This document shows positions 1 to 5,438 of a stretch of DNA of 9,235 nt, piece after piece. Source of the stretch: a bacterium (GTDB lineage Bacteria; Patescibacteriota; Minisyncoccia; Phycocordibacterales; 1-14-0-10-42-12); contig JAUIHD010000012.1 of NCBI GenBank assembly GCA_030432135.1, positions 1 through 9,235 of the forward strand, given 5' to 3'. Position numbers and translations under genes: made by a program. The notes under the pieces are model-generated. The model saw only the letters and a list, made by a program, of their open reading frames with translations. It searched no databases and had not been told where the DNA came from. The number at the start of each line of letters is the position of its first letter. Position 1 is the first letter of the stretch.

Positions 1-1593
1 ATTTTCGGTAATAATCAGTGTTTTATTGTCTATAAACCCATACACAATAAGTGCTTGTTCATCTGTGCCGAGCAAACGGCGCGTGTCCTTGTTTTCAATG
101 ATAACATCACCAAAGATCCCTCTCGGTTCTACGTTTTCTCTGCTGTGAACCTCTTTCAGACTTCTAAATATATTACTTTCCCAGAAAATCATTCCAGAAA
201 GTGCTTGTCCAAAACTGTCGACATTTACTGCTGCAAAAAAGACAGGGGTGCCAGCATCTCTATAAAAACCAACTGTATACGGTTTATCGAATGTGCGAAG
301 TAGTGAATCTGGTATTGATGGAGTTAGAACATTAAAGAATTCCTCAGGATTTATATCAGTATGCGCATATACTACTGAACCCGTCTCTTCCTCAAGAGAA
401 TTTTTAAGCGAATTTAATTGTGATAGAAGGTTGCTTGTATTATCGGCAGTTACCGCTTCGTATGTATCATATGCAACAAGTGTTTCTGGCTGGTTGATGG
501 CTACAGGACGTTCGGTGATATTTTTTGCAAAAAATACACTGTAGATAGCAAAACTACCAAGACCAATAAGCGCCACACTTACAACAACTAGGAATATATT
601 TCGAAATATTGGAATACCGGCTGCTGCTTTTACAGGAATAACTTCGTTTCTTGTGGCATCTACACGAGTAATTGCAGGCATAGTCGCATGCTGTGGTTTT
701 TGTATGGGTACAGGACGTGGTGCTGATACAGGAGGGGGTGTTGGTCGGTGAACTGGTTTTGGTGGAGGTGGTGGAATCGGCTTTGGTTCTGGTTTAACTT
801 CAGGCTCAGGTTTTGGTACGGGTGGAGGTGCTGGCGCCATTCGCTCTGTTGGGCGAGATTTGAGTCGCGCCAATCTTTCTTGCATGTCCTCTTGATTCTC
901 CTCTTTTTTAGGTGGTGCTTTGTATACAGGAGCCTTGTAGACTGTGGTATCAAAAATTTTTTGAACATCATCTTTATCTATTTTCTGTGGCTTCTCAACC
1001 TCATTTTTTTCTGGTGCTTTGTATACAGGAGTCTTGTATGCAGTAGTTTCAATACTTACTGGTCTTACTTTTTTCCTATCTTCCTTATCTTCTTTCTTGA
1101 TTGCTGCAGTTGCTATAGAGGTGACAGACTCACCTTGGTCTCGTGCAGCCATTGCCATGTCTCCCCTAAAAGTTCGAAGCGTCTGTAATTTTGGGTGAGG
1201 AGTATATTGCTTCTTAAGAGGGGCTTCTGTAACAGGTTCCTGTATCACTTCTTCTTTTTTAATTACTGCTTCTTTTATATTTTCAGCCGCAGTCTTTACT
1301 TCGGTCTCTGGCTTCCTCACTCCTTCGGTTTTAGAAGACGTGTTCGTATCATCATTTTTACTAATTTGAAACACCTGCCTTCTGACAACATTTCTTTCTG
1401 CGAGGTTAGTATTATTAGGACGCGGTGCATGTGCACTTTCTTGTTCTAATGCTTTATTGAGTTCGTCTTGTGCAGCGTGTTGCTTTGCTAGGTTTTTATC
1501 GTCTTCTTCCTGAGTGATAAAGGATTCCTGTGGAACATTATATTCTCCTACAGGTGGTCCGTATTTTTGGTTTTGATCATTGAGATTCTTCAT
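1..1593 (-). CDS. Proline-rich single-pass membrane protein of unknown function, partial (C-terminus beyond left edge)
   Basis: An open frame of 531 codons runs without a stop from an ATG at 1593 to the left edge, so the C-terminus is missing. The start overlaps the last 17 bases of pnp, and the next in-frame Met is about 140 residues on, so this start is the natural one and suggests translational coupling to pnp. Residues 1-250 are polar and look disordered, rich in K, E, Q and T. They contain two copies of a YKxPVYKAP motif near 186 and 219. Residues 252-307 are very rich in Pro (MAPAPPPVPKPEPEVKP and similar). A single hydrophobic helix follows at about 333-355 (IFLVVVSVALIGLGSFAIYS). The visible remainder (about 360-531) looks globular. 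There is no N-terminal signal peptide, so the inferred topology is a long cytoplasmic N-terminus with the C-terminal domain outside. I recall similar uncharacterised proteins from Parcubacteria but cannot name a family. The coding call is firm; the function is unknown. Confidence 0.85.
   Translation of the reverse strand, partial: MKNLNDQNQKYGPPVGEYNVPQESFITQEEDDKNLAKQHAAQDELNKALEQESAHAPRPNNTNLAERNVVRRQVFQISKNDDTNTSSKTEGVRKPETEVKTAAENIKEAVIKKEEVIQEPVTEAPLKKQYTPHPKLQTLRTFRGDMAMAARDQGESVTSIATAAIKKEDKEDRKKVRPVSIETTAYKTPVYKAPEKNEVEKPQKIDKDDVQKIFDTTVYKAPVYKAPPKKEENQEDMQERLARLKSRPTERMAPAPPPVPKPEPEVKPEPKPIPPPPPKPVHRPTPPPVSAPRPVPIQKPQHATMPAITRVDATRNEVIPVKAAAGIPIFRNIFLVVVSVALIGLGSFAIYSVFFAKNITERPVAINQPETLVAYDTYEAVTADNTSNLLSQLNSLKNSLEEETGSVVYAHTDINPEEFFNVLTPSIPDSLLRTFDKPYTVGFYRDAGTPVFFAAVNVDSFGQALSGMIFWESNIFRSLKEVHSRENVEPRGIFGDVIIENKDTRRLLGTDEQALIVYGFIDNKTLIITEN
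914..1038 (-). repeat. In-frame duplicated segment encoding YKxPVYKAP
   Basis: A 26-base segment at 914-939 recurs with one mismatch at 1013-1038. The spacing is exactly 99 bases (33 codons), so both copies are in frame in the proline-rich membrane protein. They encode YKAPVYKAP and YKTPVYKAP, each preceded by a Thr-Thr pair. This looks like a short linear-motif duplication in a disordered linker rather than a mobile repeat. Confidence 0.75.
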
Positions 1594-3688
1594 TATTTTT
1601 GTCGAAGAAATGAGGGTCTATTTCTTTAATAGAAAGCTTTAGTCTATCTTTGTCGTCTATCTCTTTAATAATTACTGGAACGGTATCTCCAACCTTTAAT
1701 AGCGATTCAACAGTATCTAATCTTCGGGGAACAATTTCTGAAATATGCACCAACCCTTCTGCATGTTCATTTATTCTAACAAATGCACCGAAATCTGTTA
1801 TCTTGATAACTTCTGCTCGAAACTTCTCTCCTGGTTTGTATTTATGAGTCATTGCTTCAATTTTTGTTTTTGCTTTCTCGACACCCTCTTTTGCCCCGCT
1901 AATGTACACAGTTCCATCATCTTCAATACTAATATCTGCACCGGTCTCATCTTTTATACCGTTTATCGTCTTCCCCCCACTTCCAATGACAAGTCCGATC
2001 TGGTCAGGGTCAATTTGAATTGCAGTAATACGTGGCGCTCGTGGCGAAAGGTCTACTCGAGGCTCAGTGATTACTTCTGTTATTGTATTAAGAATATGTA
2101 GACGTGCTTTTTTGGCGGCAGCAAAGGCTTCTTCAAGAATGGAAAGTGGAATACCGTCTACTTTAACGTCCATCTGTACTGCGGTAACACCTTCACTTGT
2201 ACCAGCCACCTTAAAATCCATGTCGCCATGATGATCTTCTGGTCCTTGAATATCGGTGAGCACTTTATGTTTTCCGTCTTTCATCATGAGACCAGATGCA
2301 ATGCCAGCAACCGGGCGTTTTATAGGTACTCCACCGTCCATAAGAGCGAGAGTTGATGCACAGACAGAGCCCATAGAAGTTGATCCGTTTGATGCCATAC
2401 ACTCTGAAACAAGTCTTATAGTATAAGGAAAATCTTTTTCATTAGGTATTACAGGAAGTAGTGCTTTTTCAGCGAGTGCCCCGTGTCCAGTGGCTCGACG
2501 ATTTACTCCACCGAGTCGCCCTGTTTCCCCTACAGAAAATGGTGGAAAATTGTAGTGGTGCATGAAGCGTTTTTTAATATCTTGCGACTCCATTCCGTCG
2601 AGAAGTTGTGCTTCTCCTGGTCCTGCGAGTGTAAGAGTTGAAAGTACGTGTGTTCCGCCACGGTAAAAAAGCCCTGTTCCGTGGAGCATGGGTGCAATAC
2701 CGCCAGCTTGTGCAAAAAGTGGTCGTACTTCATCAAATCCTCGCCCATCTGGTCGTTCATTGTTTTCGATTGCTTCTGTGTGGAGGAGTTCATCAACTTT
2801 TTCTTCAAAATATTCATCGGCTGACACTTGATCGGTTTCAGGTAAATTGCTTTCAACTAAGAGCATCCATTCAGCTTTAAGATCTCCGATATGACTTTTC
2901 CCTGGTTTACCTATATAAATTCCCTCTTTAAATCGTTGTGCGATATTCGACTCAAAAAGGTCAATAATTTCTTTAGGTGTTTCTGATTCTGCAATATGAA
3001 ATTTTTCCTGGCCAATTTCAGAAATAATTTGCTTTTGCCACACCTGAATTTTTTCAATTTCCCCTGAAGCCTGTGTGAGCCCTTTCATGAGTGTTTCTTC
3101 GCTCACCTCATTTCCACCAACTTCGATCATATTTATGTTGCCATCCTTGCCGCAAGCAAGAAGGTCGAGGTCTGTGTCGTGTTCTCCACGATATGTGTAT
3201 GTCGGGTTTACTTCAAAACCTCCATTGTGCCCCATACGTACAGCAGAAACTGGTCCGTTCCAAGGGATATTTGAAGTTCCGAGTGCAAGAGACGCAGCGA
3301 TAACACCGAGCACATCTGGGTCATCTTCTTCAATTGAGAGTACTGTTACCACGACTTGGATATCGTGTCTGATATGTTGCTTAAAGAGTGGTCGTATAGT
3401 TCGGTCAATGATACGACCCGAAAGAATTGCATCGTCTGTTGGTCTTCCCTCTCTTCTTAAGAATTGTGAACCGAGAATCTTCCCAGCGGCGTAAAATTTT
3501 TCTTCATAATCAACAGTGAGCGGGAAAAAGCTAGATGTCCCCGGCCGCTTAGACATAACCGCGGTGCAAAATACGGTGGTGTTTCCGTATGAAAGCAACA
3601 CTGAGCCATTACTCTGATCAGCAATATCATTAAACTCGGCGGTAAGTTCTTTACCTCCTACTTCTATAGAATATGTTTTTTTCTGCAT
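1577..3688 (-). CDS. pnp: Polyribonucleotide nucleotidyltransferase (PNPase)
   Basis: PNPase degrades RNA 3' to 5' by phosphorolysis, releasing nucleoside diphosphates, and can run in reverse to add 3' tails. It acts as a cytoplasmic homotrimer. The 703-residue protein is full length (E. coli about 711). Domains in order are a first RNase PH-like domain (about 5-230, with the FLRREGRPTD loop at 77-86), a helical linker, and a second RNase PH-like domain (about 310-545). A KH domain (about 553-610, GLVIGSGGKTIN) and an S1 domain (about 620-690, ITDFGAFVRI) follow. The catalytic set is intact: D485, D491 and K493 in GPEDHHGDMDFK match E. coli D486, D492 and K494. The start is the ATG at 3688. 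It has no Shine-Dalgarno sequence, and I see no convincing promoter just upstream. The stop TGA lies inside the start of the downstream membrane-protein gene. Two terminators separate it from the upstream small gene. Confidence 0.97.
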   Translation of the reverse strand: MQKKTYSIEVGGKELTAEFNDIADQSNGSVLLSYGNTTVFCTAVMSKRPGTSSFFPLTVDYEEKFYAAGKILGSQFLRREGRPTDDAILSGRIIDRTIRPLFKQHIRHDIQVVVTVLSIEEDDPDVLGVIAASLALGTSNIPWNGPVSAVRMGHNGGFEVNPTYTYRGEHDTDLDLLACGKDGNINMIEVGGNEVSEETLMKGLTQASGEIEKIQVWQKQIISEIGQEKFHIAESETPKEIIDLFESNIAQRFKEGIYIGKPGKSHIGDLKAEWMLLVESNLPETDQVSADEYFEEKVDELLHTEAIENNERPDGRGFDEVRPLFAQAGGIAPMLHGTGLFYRGGTHVLSTLTLAGPGEAQLLDGMESQDIKKRFMHHYNFPPFSVGETGRLGGVNRRATGHGALAEKALLPVIPNEKDFPYTIRLVSECMASNGSTSMGSVCASTLALMDGGVPIKRPVAGIASGLMMKDGKHKVLTDIQGPEDHHGDMDFKVAGTSEGVTAVQMDVKVDGIPLSILEEAFAAAKKARLHILNTITEVITEPRVDLSPRAPRITAIQIDPDQIGLVIGSGGKTINGIKDETGADISIEDDGTVYISGAKEGVEKAKTKIEAMTHKYKPGEKFRAEVIKITDFGAFVRINEHAEGLVHISEIVPRRLDTVESLLKVGDTVPVIIKEIDDKDRLKLSIKEIDPHFFDKNNEESQ

Positions 3689-3708
3689 AACATTATCGTT
3701 ACAATGTT
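3689..3708 (-). promoter_or_regulatory. Small dyad directly abutting the pnp start codon
   Basis: AACATT and AATGTT form a 6-bp inverted repeat around an 8-base centre, ending at the base before the pnp ATG. It could be an operator or a weak 5' hairpin. PNPase autoregulates through its 5' leader in E. coli, but that structure is different, so any role here is inference. The rest of 3709-3790 shows only short, weak overlapping hairpins (for example AGGTT-CA-AACCT at 3743-3754). Confidence 0.25.
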
Positions 3709-3793
3709 GTGCTCAAGTTTTAGATTTGATGAACTCCTACGAAGGTTCAAACCTATGACTTAGGCACAACGCTGTTAATATGATTAGCCTATC

Positions 3794-3816
3794 AAAAAAA
3801 TCTGTTTTTAGACAGA
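3794..3816 (-). terminator. Rho-independent terminator, second of a tandem pair
   Basis: Read on the minus strand, TCTGT and ACAGA form a 5-bp stem with a 6-base loop, followed at once by seven T residues (the A run at 3794-3800 on the plus strand). The stem is short but the T tract is good. It lies just behind the stronger hairpin at 3822-3860 and probably catches read-through before pnp. Confidence 0.6.
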
Positions 3817-3821
3817 AAGAA

Positions 3822-3860
3822 AGTGTTGCGCTCCGATGATGTAAAACGGCGCGCAACACT
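3822..3860 (-). terminator. Strong hairpin terminator behind the 64-codon gene
   Basis: AGTGTTGCGC (3822-3831) pairs perfectly with GCGCAACACT (3851-3860). After one mismatch a further CCG/CGG pairing tightens the loop to 11 bases. On the minus strand it is followed by the T-rich run TTTCTTTCTGTC. The distal arm begins at the last base of the small gene's stop codon, so it ends that transcription unit. Confidence 0.75.
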
Positions 3861-4054
3861 CAGAAAGCGTACGTTCTGATACGGTTACCATATCGACGCT
3901 TAATCTGCACAAGAGCTGCACGGGCAGCAAGATCGTGTTCGTGTTCCATGAGTCGGTCGACGATCTCGTCGTGCAATTCCTGTATCTCTTCTTTCCGTAC
4001 TGGTTGAGTCTTCTCTAGTTCTTTTAGGCGTAGCACCCAATTATTCTCGGGCAT
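3860..4054 (-). CDS. Small protein of unknown function (64 residues)
   Basis: I do not recognise this protein. It is charged and probably mostly helical, with no hydrophobic segment. The N-terminal two thirds mix acidic and basic residues (RKEEIQELHDEIVDRL near 20-35). The last 21 residues are basic (KRRYGNRIR), as in many small nucleic-acid or ribosome-binding proteins. It does not match ribosomal protein S21. Coding support is good: an ideal GGAGGT Shine-Dalgarno lies at 4059-4064, four bases before the ATG. A TATAAT box lies at 4088-4093 and a strong terminator starts at its stop. It lies between the NYN-domain gene and pnp on the same strand, so a part in RNA metabolism or translation is a fair guess only. 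Confidence 0.75.
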   Translation of the reverse strand: MPENNWVLRLKELEKTQPVRKEEIQELHDEIVDRLMEHEHDLAARAALVQIKRRYGNRIRTYAF

Positions 4055-4093
4055 AGGTACCTCCGTGGAGCGGTTCTCCTAATTTAAATTATA
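4055..4093 (-). promoter_or_regulatory. Promoter and short structured leader of the 64-codon gene
   Basis: A perfect -10 box TATAAT (minus strand) occupies 4088-4093; no good -35 box is visible. Transcription should start near 4081 and give a leader of about 26 bases. That leader reads GGAG (4076-4079), CTCC (4067-4070), then the Shine-Dalgarno GGAGGT (4059-4064). CTCC can pair with either the upstream GGAG or the GGAG of the ribosome binding site, so alternative structures could hide or free it. The switch idea is inference. Confidence 0.5.
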
Positions 4094-4095
4094 CC

Positions 4096-4605
4096 CTATC
4101 TCTTTATAAGATATCGGCGTGATTGAATATCAAGATCAAAAAATTCATCGACTGCTTCTTTGAGTCTTTGTGATGTGGATTTTCCAAACGAGATTGCTTC
4201 TACCTGACACCCTTCGTTGAATTGAAGGTACTGTGTAAGTGGTACGAAGTCTCCATCTCCTGAAACGAGAATAACGGTGTCGAGTTTCGGCGCCATAGTG
4301 ATCGCATCTACCGCGATTCCAACGTCCCAATCCCCTTTCTTTGCTCCTCCGGCAAATACTTGAAGGTCTTTTATCTTTGTCTCGATTCCGCTTTTTTCAA
4401 GGGCGTCAAAAAAGCCGCGTTCTTCACCTGATTCGGTACCTACTACATATGCAATAGAGCGAATGAGAGCTCGTCCAGCAACCGCATCTTTTACAATCTG
4501 GCCAAAATTTACCTTTGCGTTATATAGATTTTTCGCACTATGGTAGAGGTTCTGTGTATCAATAAAAATTCCTACGCGCTGTTCTTTGTGTTTTATAACT
4601 GACAT
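4096..4605 (-). CDS. NYN domain protein (LabA/DUF88 type), putative RNase
   Basis: NYN domains share the PIN/FLAP nuclease fold and coordinate metal through conserved acidic residues; many characterised members cleave RNA. This 169-residue protein is essentially one NYN domain. Strand 1 carries the signature GIFIDTQNL (D16, N19). The middle has KGDWDVGIAVDAI (D92, D94, D100), and the last acidic motif is VSGDGDFVPL (D117, D119). The acidic active site therefore looks intact. There is no extra C-terminal OST-HTH or other RNA-binding domain and no membrane segment. It lies downstream of rpsO and upstream of a small gene and pnp on the same strand, which fits an RNA-processing role. The start at 4605 has no Shine-Dalgarno sequence; a probable promoter with an overlapping dyad lies just upstream. 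The family call is strong; the substrate is unknown. Confidence 0.9.
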   Translation of the reverse strand: MSVIKHKEQRVGIFIDTQNLYHSAKNLYNAKVNFGQIVKDAVAGRALIRSIAYVVGTESGEERGFFDALEKSGIETKIKDLQVFAGGAKKGDWDVGIAVDAITMAPKLDTVILVSGDGDFVPLTQYLQFNEGCQVEAISFGKSTSQRLKEAVDEFFDLDIQSRRYLIKR

Positions 4606-4616
4606 AAAAAATTTGT

Positions 4617-4634
4617 GTACAAAATAGTTTGTAC
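4617..4634 (-). promoter_or_regulatory. Perfect 7-bp dyad, possible operator or 5' hairpin of the NYN gene
   Basis: GTACAAA and TTTGTAC form an exact inverted repeat with a 4-base centre, ending 11 bases before the NYN start codon. Given the proposed -10 box at 4636-4641, it would span the transcription start (about -5 to +13), a typical repressor site. As RNA it would form a compact hairpin near the 5' end. No regulator is encoded in the window. Confidence 0.45.
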
Positions 4635-4635
4635 T

Positions 4636-4665
4636 GTATTAAAAATAACATCCTAATAATACCAA
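4636..4665 (-). promoter_or_regulatory. Probable promoter of the NYN gene
   Basis: On the minus strand TTGGTA (4660-4665) and TAATAC (4636-4641) are separated by 18 bases. Both are partial matches to the -35 and -10 consensus. It lies in the gap after rpsO and leads into the dyad and start of the NYN gene. The call is moderate to weak. Confidence 0.35.
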
Positions 4666-4693
4666 GGATTCACTCTGTTTATCTTGTAGGGGC

Positions 4694-4711
4694 AAAAGTC
4701 TTATTTAAGAC
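4694..4711 (-). terminator. Weak terminator at the rpsO stop
   Basis: On the minus strand GTCTT and AAGAC pair around a 4-base loop and are followed by TTTT. The hairpin includes the rpsO stop codon. With only 5 bp of mostly A-T and G-C pairs it is probably leaky, so some rpsO transcripts may read into the NYN gene. Confidence 0.35.
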
Positions 4712-4964
4712 CAAGTTTCTTGAGAAGCGATGCATGTCGCTTTGGGCTCTTTTTTGCAAGATACTTCAAATGCTTTCGTCGGTCTGCAACCATTTGGAGA
4801 AGACCACGACGTGAGTGCACGTCTTTCTTATTCTTTTGCAAATGTTTTGTAAGGCTTTCTATCTTCTTTGTAAGCAAAGACACCTGTACTTCAGGTGAAC
4901 CAGTGTCCGTATCGTGCACCTGGCTTTCTTTCATAACCTTAGTTTTCTTTGTTTTTGACAGCAT
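4701..4964 (-). CDS. rpsO: 30S ribosomal protein S15
   Basis: S15 binds the central domain of 16S rRNA early in 30S assembly, at a three-way junction of helices 20-22, and is needed for later binding of S6, S18, S11 and S21. The 87-residue protein has nearly the usual length (E. coli 89). It shows the family signatures HDTDTGSPEVQ (17-27), HSRRGLLQMV (50-59) and RRKHLKYL (62-69). The start ATG at 4964 has no Shine-Dalgarno sequence; the region before it is T-rich. It has its own extended -10 promoter and a short leader with a possible hairpin. S15 commonly represses its own translation through its leader in other bacteria. In many bacteria pnp follows rpsO directly; here two genes come between. 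Confidence 0.96.
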   Translation of the reverse strand: MLSKTKKTKVMKESQVHDTDTGSPEVQVSLLTKKIESLTKHLQKNKKDVHSRRGLLQMVADRRKHLKYLAKKSPKRHASLLKKLGLK

Positions 4965-4975
4965 AAAAATAAAAT

Positions 4976-5009
4976 CGAGGCCCCAAAATAGATAGTGAGA
5001 AGATCCTCG
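4976..5009 (-). promoter_or_regulatory. Possible hairpin in the rpsO leader
   Basis: On the minus strand CGAGG (5005-5009) can pair with CCTCG (4976-4980), enclosing 24 bases. It lies wholly inside the predicted leader of about 47 bases. A competing pairing GAGG/TCTC just inside the 5' arm is also possible. Autogenous S15 leaders in other phyla are structured, but their known motifs are not clearly present here. Confidence 0.3.
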
Positions 5010-5018
5010 GCAAGGAGA

Positions 5019-5047
5019 ACGATAGCACGAGCCTCCCTCTTTTGCAA
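5019..5047 (-). promoter_or_regulatory. rpsO: Promoter of rpsO with extended -10
   Basis: On the minus strand TTGCAA (5042-5047) and TATCGT (5019-5024) are separated by exactly 17 bases, and the -10 box is preceded by TGC, an extended -10 element. Transcription should start near 5012, giving a leader of about 47 bases. Confidence 0.6.
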
Positions 5048-5082
5048 GTTTAAGCCATATATTGAGGGCTGGGAGGGAATAT

Positions 5083-5111
5083 TTGACTAAATACTAATTA
5101 TATAGTATAAT
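5083..5111 (+). promoter_or_regulatory. Near-consensus promoter of the 75-codon gene
   Basis: TTGACT (5083-5088) and a perfect TATAAT (5106-5111) are separated by exactly 17 bases. This is the best sigma-70-type promoter in the window. It is divergent from the rpsO promoter, with 35 bases between the two -35 boxes. A ribosome-binding AAGG (5117-5120) follows, eight bases before the ATG. Confidence 0.85.
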
Positions 5112-5128
5112 TAAATAAGGTTAGAACA

Positions 5129-5356
5129 ATGACTCTCTACATCATAGAAACAGACGACGGCGTCAATGCCCTGGAATACACAGTGTGTATCCCCCAGACA
5201 GACGAGCCAGATCCGCGTACAATCCCTTTTCATCAGTGGCTTGTCCGAGGGGACGGTCAGACTGAAGAACAGGCGGTCGAAAATCTCATCCGGAACCACC
5301 CGGATGAGTACAAAAAAGTGACTGAGCGTATTACGCACAGTGTCACACTCACATAA
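5129..5356 (+). CDS. Small protein of unknown function (75 residues)
   Basis: I do not recognise this protein with confidence. It is acidic and soluble, with no membrane segment. The middle and C-terminal part, YTVCIP then RGDGQTEEQAVENLI (about 40-54), faintly recalls the HicB-type fold, in which a GDTxEEAxxN stretch precedes a helix. No HicA toxin lies beside it, so this is only a suggestion. Coding support is strong: a near-consensus promoter at 5083-5111, AAGG eight bases before the ATG, and a terminator directly after the stop. Its G+C by hand count is about 50% (115 of 228 bases), richer and more C-ended in codon use than the neighbouring recombinase (about 43% in sampled stretches), which may hint at a different origin. 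It is a single-gene transcription unit. Confidence 0.75.
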   Translation: MTLYIIETDDGVNALEYTVCIPQTDEPDPRTIPFHQWLVRGDGQTEEQAVENLIRNHPDEYKKVTERITHSVTLT

Positions 5357-5400
5357 GCCCGAGCCGAGAACTTGATCACGGTATCGGGTTTTCGCTTTTT
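5357..5400 (+). terminator. Terminator of the 75-codon gene
   Basis: CCCGA (5358-5362) pairs with TCGGG (5384-5388), and an inner CCG (5364-5366) with CGG (5379-5381) across small bulges. The stem is followed by TTTTCGCTTTTT. It begins one base after the stop codon and ends just before the recombinase promoter. Confidence 0.75.
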
Positions 5401-5418
5401 ATATTTTCCGACACATAT

Positions 5419-5427
5419 TGCTATAAT
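5419..5427 (+). promoter_or_regulatory. Extended -10 promoter of the recombinase, giving a leaderless mRNA
   Basis: TGC followed by a perfect TATAAT (5422-5427) forms an extended -10 element. No good -35 box is visible; that position falls in the previous terminator's T tract. The start codon at 5439 is only 11 bases after the -10 box, so the transcript should begin at or within a few bases of the ATG. No Shine-Dalgarno sequence is present. Confidence 0.65.
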
Positions 5428-5438
5428 GTAGTAGATAT

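Noticed and set aside
748..1188. Plus-strand frame of 146 codons rich in Trp and Phe
   Set aside because: It is the antisense of the proline- and lysine-rich stretch of the minus-strand membrane protein; Trp and Phe runs are what CCA and AAA codons give in reverse.
3740..3760. T-arm-like sequence GGTTCAAACC suggesting a tRNA
   Set aside because: The stem pairs poorly and no acceptor, D or anticodon arm can be built around it.
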